DNA from: Bordetella sp.
GTDB lineage: Bacteria > Pseudomonadota > Gammaproteobacteria > Burkholderiales > Burkholderiaceae_B
Direction: 5' to 3'
NCBI GenBank assembly: GCA_027450125.1
Contig: DAIDKG010000124.1
Coordinates: 1 to 5,070, forward strand
Length of the DNA stretch: 5,070 nucleotides
Made by a program: the position numbers and the translations under genes. Below the pieces are notes generated by a model that was given only the letters and a program-made list of their open reading frames with translations, made no database searches and was not told the origin of the DNA. Positions 1 to 5,070 of this stretch are shown here, one piece after another; the first letter of the stretch is position 1, and each line of letters starts with the position of its first letter.

Positions 1-1
1 C

Positions 2-1687
2 ATCCTGGTTGACGAGTTTCAGGACACCAACAAGCTCCAGTACGCCTGGCTGCAACTGCTGGCCGGCGGCGGGGCGAAGGTTTTCGCGGTCGGCGACGAC
101 GACCAGAGCATCTACGCCTTTCGCGGCGCGGAAGTCGGCAACATGCGCGATTTCGAGCGTGAATACGCCGGCCTGAACGTCATCCGCCTGGAGCAGAACT
201 ACCGTTCCTACGGCCATATCCTGGATTCGGCCAATGCGCTCATCGGCCACAACAGCGGGCGACTGGGCAAGAACCTGTGGACCGACCAGGGCGAAGGCGA
301 GCAGGTGCGCGTCATCGAACAGCCTAGCGACTCGATGGAAGCGCAGTGGCTGGTCGACGAGGTGCGCGCCCTGATAGCCGAAGGGCGCGCGCGCCGCGAG
401 ATCGCCGTGCTCTACCGCAGCAAGGCGCAGTCGCGCGTTCTGGAGCACAACCTGTTCTCCGCCGGGATTCCTTACAAGGTCTATGGCGGCCAGCGCTTTT
501 TCGAGCGGCAGGAGATCAAGCACGCACTGGCCTATCTGCGCCTGATGGCCAATCCCAACGACGATACCTCGTGGATGCGGGTGGTCAACTTTCCCACGCG
601 CGGCATCGGCGCGCGCACGCTGGAACAGCTGGCCGATGCCGCACGCGGCCACGGCACCAGCCTGCACGGCGCAGTGGCCATGGTGCCGGGCAAGGGCGGC
701 TCCAATCTGGCGCAGTTCGCTCAGCTCATCTCCCGCCTGGCACAGGAAACTCGCGAGCTCCCTCTGCCCGAACTGGTCGAACACATGCTCGACGGCAGTG
801 GCCTGATCGCGCACTACAAGACCGAGCGCGAAGGCGCCGAGCGGCTGGAGAACCTCAACGAACTCATTACCGCCGCGACCGTATTCGCCAACGAAGAGAA
901 CTACGACGGCCTGCCGGCCGGCATTGCGCCGCCGGTGAGCACCGGGCAGGATGTCGCGACGATCGATGCCGACGGCGTGGTCGCGGTGGGCTTGAGCCCG
1001 CTGGACGCTTTTCTGTCGCATGCTGCGCTCGAAGCCGGCGACAATCAGGCCGAGGCCGGGCAGGACGCCGTGCAGCTTATGACGGTCCACGCGGCCAAGG
1101 GCCTCGAATTCGACGCGGTCTTCATCACCGGTCTGGAGGAAGGTCTGTTTCCGCACGAGAACAGCATCCTCGAACAAGCCGGCCTGGAGGAAGAACGCCG
1201 CTTGATGTACGTGGCCATCACCCGGGCGCGCGAGCGGTTGTATCTGACCCTGGCGCAAAGCCGCATGTTGCACGGCCAGACGCGCTATGCCATGCGCTCG
1301 CGCTTTTTGGATGAAATTCCCGAATCGCATCTGAAGTGGATCACGCCCAAGGCGGGCCTGGCTCGCGGCGGATCGTGGGGCGACGACTTCAATGGCGGCC
1401 GTGGCGCTTCGTCGTCATCGTCGGGCAACGGTTGGCGCGGCGACGCGTTCGGCCGGACTCACGCCAGCAGCGTCACGCCGCGCGCACCGCGCGGCGTATC
1501 CACCGGCGTGCAGGTGGGCGACGTTCTGTACCGCATCGGGCAAGGGGTACGCCATGCACGCTTCGGCGACGGTACCATCGTCGGTCTGAGCGGGTCAGGG
1601 CTGGATGCCCAGGCGCAGATCCAGTTCCGCGACGTGGGGGCCAAGACTTTGGCGCTGAGCATCGCCAAGCTCGAGATCATTTCCTGA
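2..1687 (+). CDS. uvrD: DNA helicase UvrD/PcrA type (helicase II), 5'-truncated by the window
   Basis: An ATP-driven 3'-5' superfamily 1A DNA helicase, expected to act in the cytoplasm in nucleotide excision and mismatch repair. The reading frame is open from base 2, giving 561 visible residues. Numbered from there: Walker B/motif II ILVDEFQDTN (1-10), motif III VGDDDQSIYAFRGA (30-43), motif IV region LEQNYRS (63-69), IAVLYRS (134-140), the 2B-domain signature GGQRFFERQEI (162-172), motif V QLMTVHAAKGLEF (358-370), and motif VI EEERRLMYVAITRARERL (396-413). A Gly/Ser-rich linker (about 456-485) leads to a C-terminal Tudor-like domain (504-561, with GQGVRHARFGDGTIV), which in PcrA/UvrD contacts RNA polymerase. 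The Q motif and Walker A lie upstream; compared with E. coli UvrD (720 residues) roughly 215 residues are missing. The Tudor-like tail favours UvrD/PcrA over Rep. No frameshift is seen. It ends in TGA and converges on the acetyltransferase gene. Confidence 0.95.
   Translation: MLVDEFQDTNKLQYAWLQLLAGGGAKVFAVGDDDQSIYAFRGAEVGNMRDFEREYAGLNVIRLEQNYRSYGHILDSANALIGHNSGRLGKNLWTDQGEGEQVRVIEQPSDSMEAQWLVDEVRALIAEGRARREIAVLYRSKAQSRVLEHNLFSAGIPYKVYGGQRFFERQEIKHALAYLRLMANPNDDTSWMRVVNFPTRGIGARTLEQLADAARGHGTSLHGAVAMVPGKGGSNLAQFAQLISRLAQETRELPLPELVEHMLDGSGLIAHYKTEREGAERLENLNELITAATVFANEENYDGLPAGIAPPVSTGQDVATIDADGVVAVGLSPLDAFLSHAALEAGDNQAEAGQDAVQLMTVHAAKGLEFDAVFITGLEEGLFPHENSILEQAGLEEERRLMYVAITRARERLYLTLAQSRMLHGQTRYAMRSRFLDEIPESHLKWITPKAGLARGGSWGDDFNGGRGASSSSSGNGWRGDAFGRTHASSVTPRAPRGVSTGVQVGDVLYRIGQGVRHARFGDGTIVGLSGSGLDAQAQIQFRDVGAKTLALSIAKLEIIS
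1409..1423 (+). repeat. Imperfect TCG triplet run encoding five serines in the UvrD linker
   Basis: Five consecutive serine codons (TCG TCG TCA TCG TCG) lie inside the helicase gene, in a Gly/Ser-rich stretch between the helicase core and the Tudor-like domain. The repeat keeps the reading frame. It probably encodes a flexible, disordered tether; such linkers vary in length between relatives. Confidence 0.6.
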
Positions 1688-1697
1688 GGATCGGCTT

Positions 1698-1719
1698 GTT
1701 GCGGTTGATGCGCCGCAAC
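1698..1719. terminator. Inverted repeat between convergent genes, possible terminator
   Basis: A perfect 7-bp inverted repeat, GTTGCGG and CCGCAAC, with an 8-base loop starts 10 bases after the uvrD stop codon. A G-U pair could extend it by one step. Its place between two convergent genes fits a transcription end. Neither strand has the T-run typical of an intrinsic terminator, so it could also be a 3'-end stabilising hairpin or chance in GC-rich DNA. Confidence 0.35.
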
Positions 1720-1732
1720 GTCCATGTCGGGC

Positions 1733-1752
1733 GCCGCGCCGTTTATCGCGGC
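1733..1752. repeat. Second inverted repeat, overlapping the acetyltransferase stop codon
   Basis: A 6-bp inverted repeat, GCCGCG and CGCGGC, with an 8-base loop spans the stop codon (TAA on the minus strand, 1743-1745) of the acetyltransferase gene. No T-run follows on either strand. It may help end or protect the transporter-operon message, but short GC palindromes arise easily by chance in this base composition. Confidence 0.25.
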
Positions 1753-2201
1753 ACGGCCTTGGCCATTTCGGTCGTGCTCGCCCAGCCCTCGTCCTGATAG
1801 AGCGGCCGGCCTTTGGCCGTCGCGTGCAGGATCGCGTATCCGACACCGCGTCGGGCAAACTCCGCTTCCGCCAGGCGCATCAGTTCGCGGGCCAGCCCGC
1901 GCTTGCGGTATGCGGGTTCGACGAAAAGATTCAGCACATAGCCGCGCTTGTCCTGCGTCGGGTGCGAGGGATGCGGAGGCCAGTCGATCAGCATCAGGCC
2001 GACCCCGGCGACCGTTGCGCCGCCGTCCACCATCGCATAGCCGAAATACGATCCGTCCAGCAGACGCGGCTTGACCCAGATGCGAAAGTGCTCGGTCATG
2101 GGCAGCAGCACGTCCTCGCTCCTGCCCGCGTCGCGAAACATTTCTTCGCGATGGCGGCAGACGAGTTCGAGATCGCCTACGTCAAGTGCGCGTATGTCCA
2201 T
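1743..2201 (-). CDS. GNAT-family N-acetyltransferase, 152 aa
   Basis: A cytoplasmic acetyltransferase of the GNAT fold, expected to move an acetyl group from acetyl-CoA to an amine; the acceptor is unknown. The N-terminus (MDIRALDVGDLELVCRHREE) has the usual beta1-alpha1 pattern of the fold. Motif A spans about residues 88-105: the strand YVLNLFVEP, then the acetyl-CoA pyrophosphate loop R-K-R-G-L-A at 99-104 (family pattern Q/R-x-x-G-x-G/A). The end has the motif B style LYQDEGW (134-140). The length of 152 residues is normal for a single domain. The ATG at 2201 was chosen because the fold begins there; the frame stays open upstream only inside livF. The gene starts 19 bases after the livF stop and has no clear Shine-Dalgarno, so it is probably translated from the transporter message, perhaps by reinitiation. 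It is not part of the standard transporter set. Confidence 0.9.
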   Translation of the reverse strand: MDIRALDVGDLELVCRHREEMFRDAGRSEDVLLPMTEHFRIWVKPRLLDGSYFGYAMVDGGATVAGVGLMLIDWPPHPSHPTQDKRGYVLNLFVEPAYRKRGLARELMRLAEAEFARRGVGYAILHATAKGRPLYQDEGWASTTEMAKAVPR

Positions 2202-2220
2202 GGCGGTCGTTCGTCGCAGG

Positions 2221-2946
2221 TCAATCGTCGGGGAATTCCCATTTCTGGGCGCTGGCGCCCGCCAGCTCCTGCACACGCTTTTCATCCTTGCCGAATTCCG
2301 CCGCGGCGCCGCTATAAGTGATGGAACCGCGGTCCAGCACGTAGGCACGGTCGGCGACGCGGATCGCGGCGCGCACGTTCTGCTCGATCAGAAGCACCGC
2401 AGTGCCCTCGTTGCGCGCGGCGACGATGATGTCGAAGACATGCTGCACGATGATCGGCGCCAAACCCTGCGAAGGCTCGTCGAGCATGAGCAGTCTGGGA
2501 TTGAGCAGCAGCACGCGGGCGATGGACAGCATTTCCTGTTCGCCGCCAGACAGCTGGCCGCCCTTGTGTCCCCTGCGTTCGGCCAGGCGCGGAAAGGCCT
2601 CGTAGATGCGGGCGATGTTCCACGGTCCAGGACGATCCACCGGCACCTTGAGGTTTTCGTCGACCGTCAGGTTGGAGAAGACACGGCGCCCTTCGGGCAC
2701 AAAGCCCACGCCCAGGCCCGCAATCCGAAACGGCGGCAGATGTGTGGAGTCGGTGCCGAAGATCTTGACATGGCCCGCGCGGGCAGGGGTCAGGCCCATG
2801 ATGCTGCGCAGCGTAGTCGATTTGCCTGCGCCGTTACGGCCCAGCAGCGTGACCAGTTCTCCTTCGTTGACCTCCAGATCGATGCCGTGAAGGATGTGGC
2901 TTTTGCCGTAATACGTATTGAGTTGTTGTATTTCAAGCGCCTTCAT
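2221..2946 (-). CDS. livF: Branched-chain amino acid type ABC transporter ATP-binding protein LivF, 241 aa
   Basis: One of the two ATPases of a hydrophobic amino acid uptake ABC transporter; it should pair with LivG under the LivH/LivM permease. Visible motifs are Walker A GRNGAGKS (36-43), VPEGRRVFSNLTVDENL (83-99) in the Q-loop region, which is a LivF hallmark, the ABC signature LSGGE (132-136), and Walker B LLMLDEP (152-158) followed by SQGLAP. At the switch/H-loop the sequence is IEQN, with glutamine (189) where many ABC ATPases have histidine; to my knowledge this is normal for LivF proteins, not a defect. The length of 241 residues fits the family. The ATG at 2946 lies inside the end of livG (14-base overlap) and is preceded by a purine-rich GGGGGAA five to six bases away. 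The substrate cannot be told from this subunit. Confidence 0.96.
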   Translation of the reverse strand: MKALEIQQLNTYYGKSHILHGIDLEVNEGELVTLLGRNGAGKSTTLRSIMGLTPARAGHVKIFGTDSTHLPPFRIAGLGVGFVPEGRRVFSNLTVDENLKVPVDRPGPWNIARIYEAFPRLAERRGHKGGQLSGGEQEMLSIARVLLLNPRLLMLDEPSQGLAPIIVQHVFDIIVAARNEGTAVLLIEQNVRAAIRVADRAYVLDRGSITYSGAAAEFGKDEKRVQELAGASAQKWEFPDD

Positions 2947-3691
2947 GCGCTTCCCCCAGATAGGCGACTTGCACTTTTTCGCTGGCGGCGATCTCGTCAG
3001 GCGTGCCGCGTTCCAAAACTTCCCCCTCGGTCAGCACAGTGATGCGGTCGGCCAGGTTGAAAATGACGCGCATGTCGTGCTCGACCAGAACAATGGTCAG
3101 CTTTTGCGTGCGGTGCAGCCTGCGTATCAGGAGCGCGGTCTCGTAAGTCTCTTGTGTGCCCATGCCGGCCGCGGGTTCGTCCAGCAACAGCAATTTGGGC
3201 TTCAGGGCCAGCGCCATCATGATTTCGGTGGAGCGTTGATCACCATGCGACAGCTCGCCCACGTGACGATTGGCCTTCGCGGTCAGCTGCCCCATATCGA
3301 GCAATTCGTCGACGCGCTCTTCGGTTTCGCGCGCCGTCTGCCTTGAGCGGAACAGCTTCAGCCTGAGGCCCTGCGTCACTTCGACAGCGACCCGCAGGTT
3401 TTCACGCACGGTCAGTTCGCGAAATACTTCCGTGATCTGAAAGGTGCGCGCCATGCCCATGGCGACGCGATCTTGCGGCGGCACGTCCGTCACATCCGTG
3501 CCATCGAACACGATACGGCCTTTCGTCGGCCGATAGAACCCGCTGATCATGTTGAAGAACGTGGTTTTGCCTGCGCCGTTCGGGCCGATGACCGCGTGCA
3601 GCTCGCCGGGCTCGACAGTAAGCGAGACGTCGTTGACCGCCACGAGTTGGCCGAACTGCTGGGAAACGTTATGAATCTGCAGAAGGCTCAT
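2933..3691 (-). CDS. livG: Branched-chain amino acid type ABC transporter ATP-binding protein LivG, 252 aa
   Basis: The second ATPase of the transporter, on the cytoplasmic face. Motifs in order: Walker A GPNGAGKT (36-43), Q-loop ARTFQ with Q85, a variant ABC signature LSHGD (147-151), Walker B LLLLDEP (167-173), then AAGM and the H-loop VEHD with H205. The C-terminal end has the LivG-type pattern G-x-P-x-E-I and VAYLGE (242-247). The length of 252 residues is normal. The frame is open far upstream, but the ATG at 3691 is the real start. The protein fold begins there, a GGAGG lies five bases before it, and the ATG overlaps the livM stop as ATGA. Its 3' end overlaps livF by 14 bases. The histidine in the signature is, from memory, common in one branch of this family, so it does not suggest loss of function. 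Confidence 0.96.
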   Translation of the reverse strand: MSLLQIHNVSQQFGQLVAVNDVSLTVEPGELHAVIGPNGAGKTTFFNMISGFYRPTKGRIVFDGTDVTDVPPQDRVAMGMARTFQITEVFRELTVRENLRVAVEVTQGLRLKLFRSRQTARETEERVDELLDMGQLTAKANRHVGELSHGDQRSTEIMMALALKPKLLLLDEPAAGMGTQETYETALLIRRLHRTQKLTIVLVEHDMRVIFNLADRITVLTEGEVLERGTPDEIAASEKVQVAYLGEAHEGA

Positions 3692-4638
3692 GACGCCCTC
3701 CGCCGAAACAGCCCGGCGATGCCGCGCGGCAGCAGCAACACCACCACGACGAAAATCAAGCCGACGAAGAACATCCAGTCTTCCGTAATGCCAGAGAGAT
3801 AGTCCTGCGCCACGACGAAAATGGCAGCGCCAATCAGCGGTCCCCAGAACGAGCGCATACCGCCGATGACCGCCATGAGCACGAAGTCGCCCGACTGCGT
3901 CCAGTCCAGATCGTGGGGACTGGCGAAATTGTTGAGCAGGGCGTAGAGCGAGCCCGCAATCGACACGAAGAAGCAGGAGATGGTGTAGGCGATCCAGATG
4001 TGGCGGTTGACCGGTATGCCCAGGAACTGCGCCCGGCGTTCGTTTTCGCGGATGGCCTGCATCGTATGCCCGAATGGCGAACGCAGGATCCCGGCCATCG
4101 CCCAAGCGCAGGCCGCGAGAACGGCCAGCACTACGTAGTAGAAGGCGAGGCTGGTCGTGATGTCGAGCTTCATGAACCCAAGTTCGACGGGCAGGCGCTG
4201 GAAGCCCCGCAGGCCGTTATCCCCCCCTGTGACTGCGTTCCAGCGAAAGGCGATGAAGTAGAACACCTGGCCAAACGCGATCGTGGCCAGCGAGAAGTAA
4301 ATACCGCGCAGTCTGACGATCAGGCAGCCGATCAGCATGCCTCCCAGAGTGCCGACCAGCGTCCCGATTACAAACGCCGCAGGCGTGCTGGGCATGAGGT
4401 ACTTCAGGGTCAGCCCCGTGGCGTATGCGCCCAGGCCGAAGTAGGCGGCATGGCCGAACGAATTGACCCCGCTATGGCCGACCAGCAGGTTGGTTGCCAT
4501 AGCCGCCAGTCCGATGACCAGAAGACGCGTGGCAAGGTCTGTGTAGCCCCCTAGCGGCGTGATCCAGTAGGGCATGGTCAACAGGGCGATCCAAAGCACC
4601 CATTGCGTGTTTTTTTGTATGTTCATGCGGTGATTCAC
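3688..4638 (-). CDS. livM: Branched-chain amino acid type ABC transporter permease LivM, 316 aa
   Basis: An inner-membrane permease subunit expected to form the translocation path with LivH. Hydrophobic segments appear at about residues 13-30, 37-53, 62-80, 87-107, 112-131, 163-183, 213-235, 250-277 and 287-305. Family marks are VGHSGVNSFGHAAYFGLGAY (53-72), the TGGDNG motif (137-142), and the cytoplasmic loop SPFGHTMQAIRENERRAQFL (187-206) thought to contact the ATPase. The start is probably GTG at 4638, which overlaps the livH stop as GTGA and has GGA eight bases upstream. An ATG four codons later (4626) is possible but has no good ribosome site. The stop overlaps livG as ATGA. E. coli LivM is longer at its N-terminus, but about 300-330 residues is usual for this family. 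A run of seven A near the start and of seven G around residues 137-139 are noted separately. Confidence 0.95.
   Translation of the reverse strand: MNHRMNIQKNTQWVLWIALLTMPYWITPLGGYTDLATRLLVIGLAAMATNLLVGHSGVNSFGHAAYFGLGAYATGLTLKYLMPSTPAAFVIGTLVGTLGGMLIGCLIVRLRGIYFSLATIAFGQVFYFIAFRWNAVTGGDNGLRGFQRLPVELGFMKLDITTSLAFYYVVLAVLAACAWAMAGILRSPFGHTMQAIRENERRAQFLGIPVNRHIWIAYTISCFFVSIAGSLYALLNNFASPHDLDWTQSGDFVLMAVIGGMRSFWGPLIGAAIFVVAQDYLSGITEDWMFFVGLIFVVVVLLLPRGIAGLFRRRAS
3697..3701 (-). promoter_or_regulatory. Strong Shine-Dalgarno site of livG
   Basis: GGAGG on the minus strand sits five bases before the livG ATG and inside the last codons of livM. It fixes the livG start and makes livG independent, at least partly, of reinitiation from the ATGA overlap. 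Confidence 0.75.
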
Positions 4639-5070
4639 AGTTTCGTTCCGCCTTTTTCGCCAAACAGACCGTACGGCCGGAACAGCAGCACGACTGCCAT
4701 GATTACGTAGATGGAGGCCTCGGAAGCGGAGGGGTAGAACACGGTTACCAGGCCGGCCGCCACGCCGATCAGCAGGCCGCCGAAGAGAGTGCCGACCAGG
4801 CTGCCCAGGCCGCCTACGATGACCGACACGAAGCTGGGCATGATCAGTCCTTCGCCGATGGTCGGCGTGAGCCCCAGCATGCCGGCGGCTAGCACGCCGG
4901 CCAGGCCCGCGAAGAAGATGCCCAGGCCAAAGTTGAGGTTGCGCAGAATGCGCACGTCGACCCCCAGCGCGGAGACCATTTCGAGATCGAGCGTGCCGGC
5001 GCGGATGCGCATGCCCAGGCGGGTTTTCTTCAGGACATAGAACAGCACAGCCACCGCCACCGCCACCAGG
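4635..5070 (-). CDS. livH: Branched-chain amino acid type ABC transporter permease LivH, N-terminus outside window
   Basis: The C-terminal half of the second inner-membrane permease; 144 whole codons are visible and the frame is still open at the window edge. Counting from the codon at 5066: a hydrophobic segment (1-11), the cytoplasmic loop TRLGMRIRAGTLDLEMVSAL (15-34) that contacts the ATPase in this family, a glycine/alanine-rich membrane segment (44-66), the stretch MPSFVSVIVGGLGSLVGTLF (76-95), then further membrane segments to about 130 and the tail FRPYGLFGEKG. These are LivH features. Full-length relatives are about 290-310 residues, so about half is missing. A valine-type GTG at 5066 is an internal codon, not a start. 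The stop overlaps the livM GTG by four bases. Promoter and any substrate-binding protein gene must lie to the right of the window. Confidence 0.94.
   Translation of the reverse strand, partial: LVAVAVAVLFYVLKKTRLGMRIRAGTLDLEMVSALGVDVRILRNLNFGLGIFFAGLAGVLAAGMLGLTPTIGEGLIMPSFVSVIVGGLGSLVGTLFGGLLIGVAAGLVTVFYPSASEASIYVIMAVVLLFRPYGLFGEKGGTKL
5050..5067. repeat. Three tandem copies of a 6-base unit in livH
   Basis: The unit GCCACC (GGTGGC on the coding strand) occurs three times head to tail. In the livH frame it contributes to an alternating Val-Ala run in a membrane helix. Changing copy number would keep the frame and add or remove two residues. Probably a by-product of GC-rich codons for a hydrophobic helix. 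Confidence 0.5.

Noticed and set aside
184..196. Possible loss of function in LivF because the H-loop histidine is absent
   Set aside because: This refers to LivF residues 184-196 (IEQN at 187-190). Glutamine at this place is, to my knowledge, usual in LivF proteins, and Walker A, signature and Walker B are intact.
346..1314. Open frame of 322 codons inside uvrD in another frame
   Set aside because: Arg/Ala/Gly-rich shadow of the helicase gene, whose own frame carries every conserved motif.
2202..2348. N-terminal extension of the acetyltransferase into livF
   Set aside because: The extra 49 residues come from livF in another frame and have no GNAT character; the fold begins at the ATG at 2201.
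2071..3042. Long + strand open frame (323 codons) opposite livF and the acetyltransferase
   Set aside because: It is antisense to livF, whose ABC motifs are all intact. The translation is rich in Arg, His and Gln with no recognisable domain, as expected for a GC-rich shadow frame.
3692..4105. Upstream extension of the livG frame into livM, which would give a 390-residue protein
   Set aside because: The extension is a shadow of livM. The ABC fold starts at the ATG at 3691, which has a strong GGAGG and overlaps the livM stop.
3913..4554. Open frame of 213 codons on the + strand opposite livM
   Set aside because: Antisense shadow with no hydrophobic pattern or known motif; livM on the other strand is clearly real.
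1..5070. CRISPR array, tRNA or rRNA gene, insertion sequence, attachment site, toxin-antitoxin or defence system
   Set aside because: No spaced direct repeats, cloverleaf, transposase motif or terminal repeats were seen on reading both strands. The window is filled with housekeeping repair and transport genes.

Overview
The window looks like ordinary chromosomal DNA from a GC-rich proteobacterium. Protein style and gene content suggest a Burkholderiales member, perhaps close to Bordetella or Achromobacter; this is inferred from the look of the proteins, not from a search. There is no sign of phage, insertion sequence, CRISPR, tRNA or rRNA. Almost every base is coding, and codon use looks similar throughout.

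Left part (bases 2-1687, + strand): the last roughly three quarters of a UvrD/PcrA-type superfamily 1A DNA helicase. It enters at the Walker B motif and ends with the family's C-terminal Tudor-like domain. The N-terminus (Q motif, Walker A) lies before the window.

Middle (1688-1742): a 55-base gap between two convergent genes. It holds one perfect 7-bp inverted repeat and part of a second, 6-bp one. Neither has a T-run, so terminator function is only tentative.

Right part (1743-5070, - strand, read right to left): an operon for a branched-chain (hydrophobic) amino acid type ABC transporter. The order is livH (permease, start outside the window), livM (permease), livG (ATPase), livF (ATPase), then a GNAT-family N-acetyltransferase 19 bases after livF. 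The genes are tightly packed: livH/livM share GTGA, livM/livG share ATGA, and livG/livF overlap by 14 bases. This points to one message and translational coupling. LivH and LivM would form the membrane channel and LivG and LivF the motor on the cytoplasmic side. The periplasmic substrate-binding protein that sets specificity is not in the window, so the substrate cannot be named. The acetyltransferase may be a passenger or may act on the imported compound.

I found no strong evidence for a previously undescribed system. The most notable points are small: the acetyltransferase at the operon end, a slippery-type A-run at the start of livM, the GTG start of livM, a serine/glycine linker in UvrD, and the unassigned hairpins between the convergent genes.
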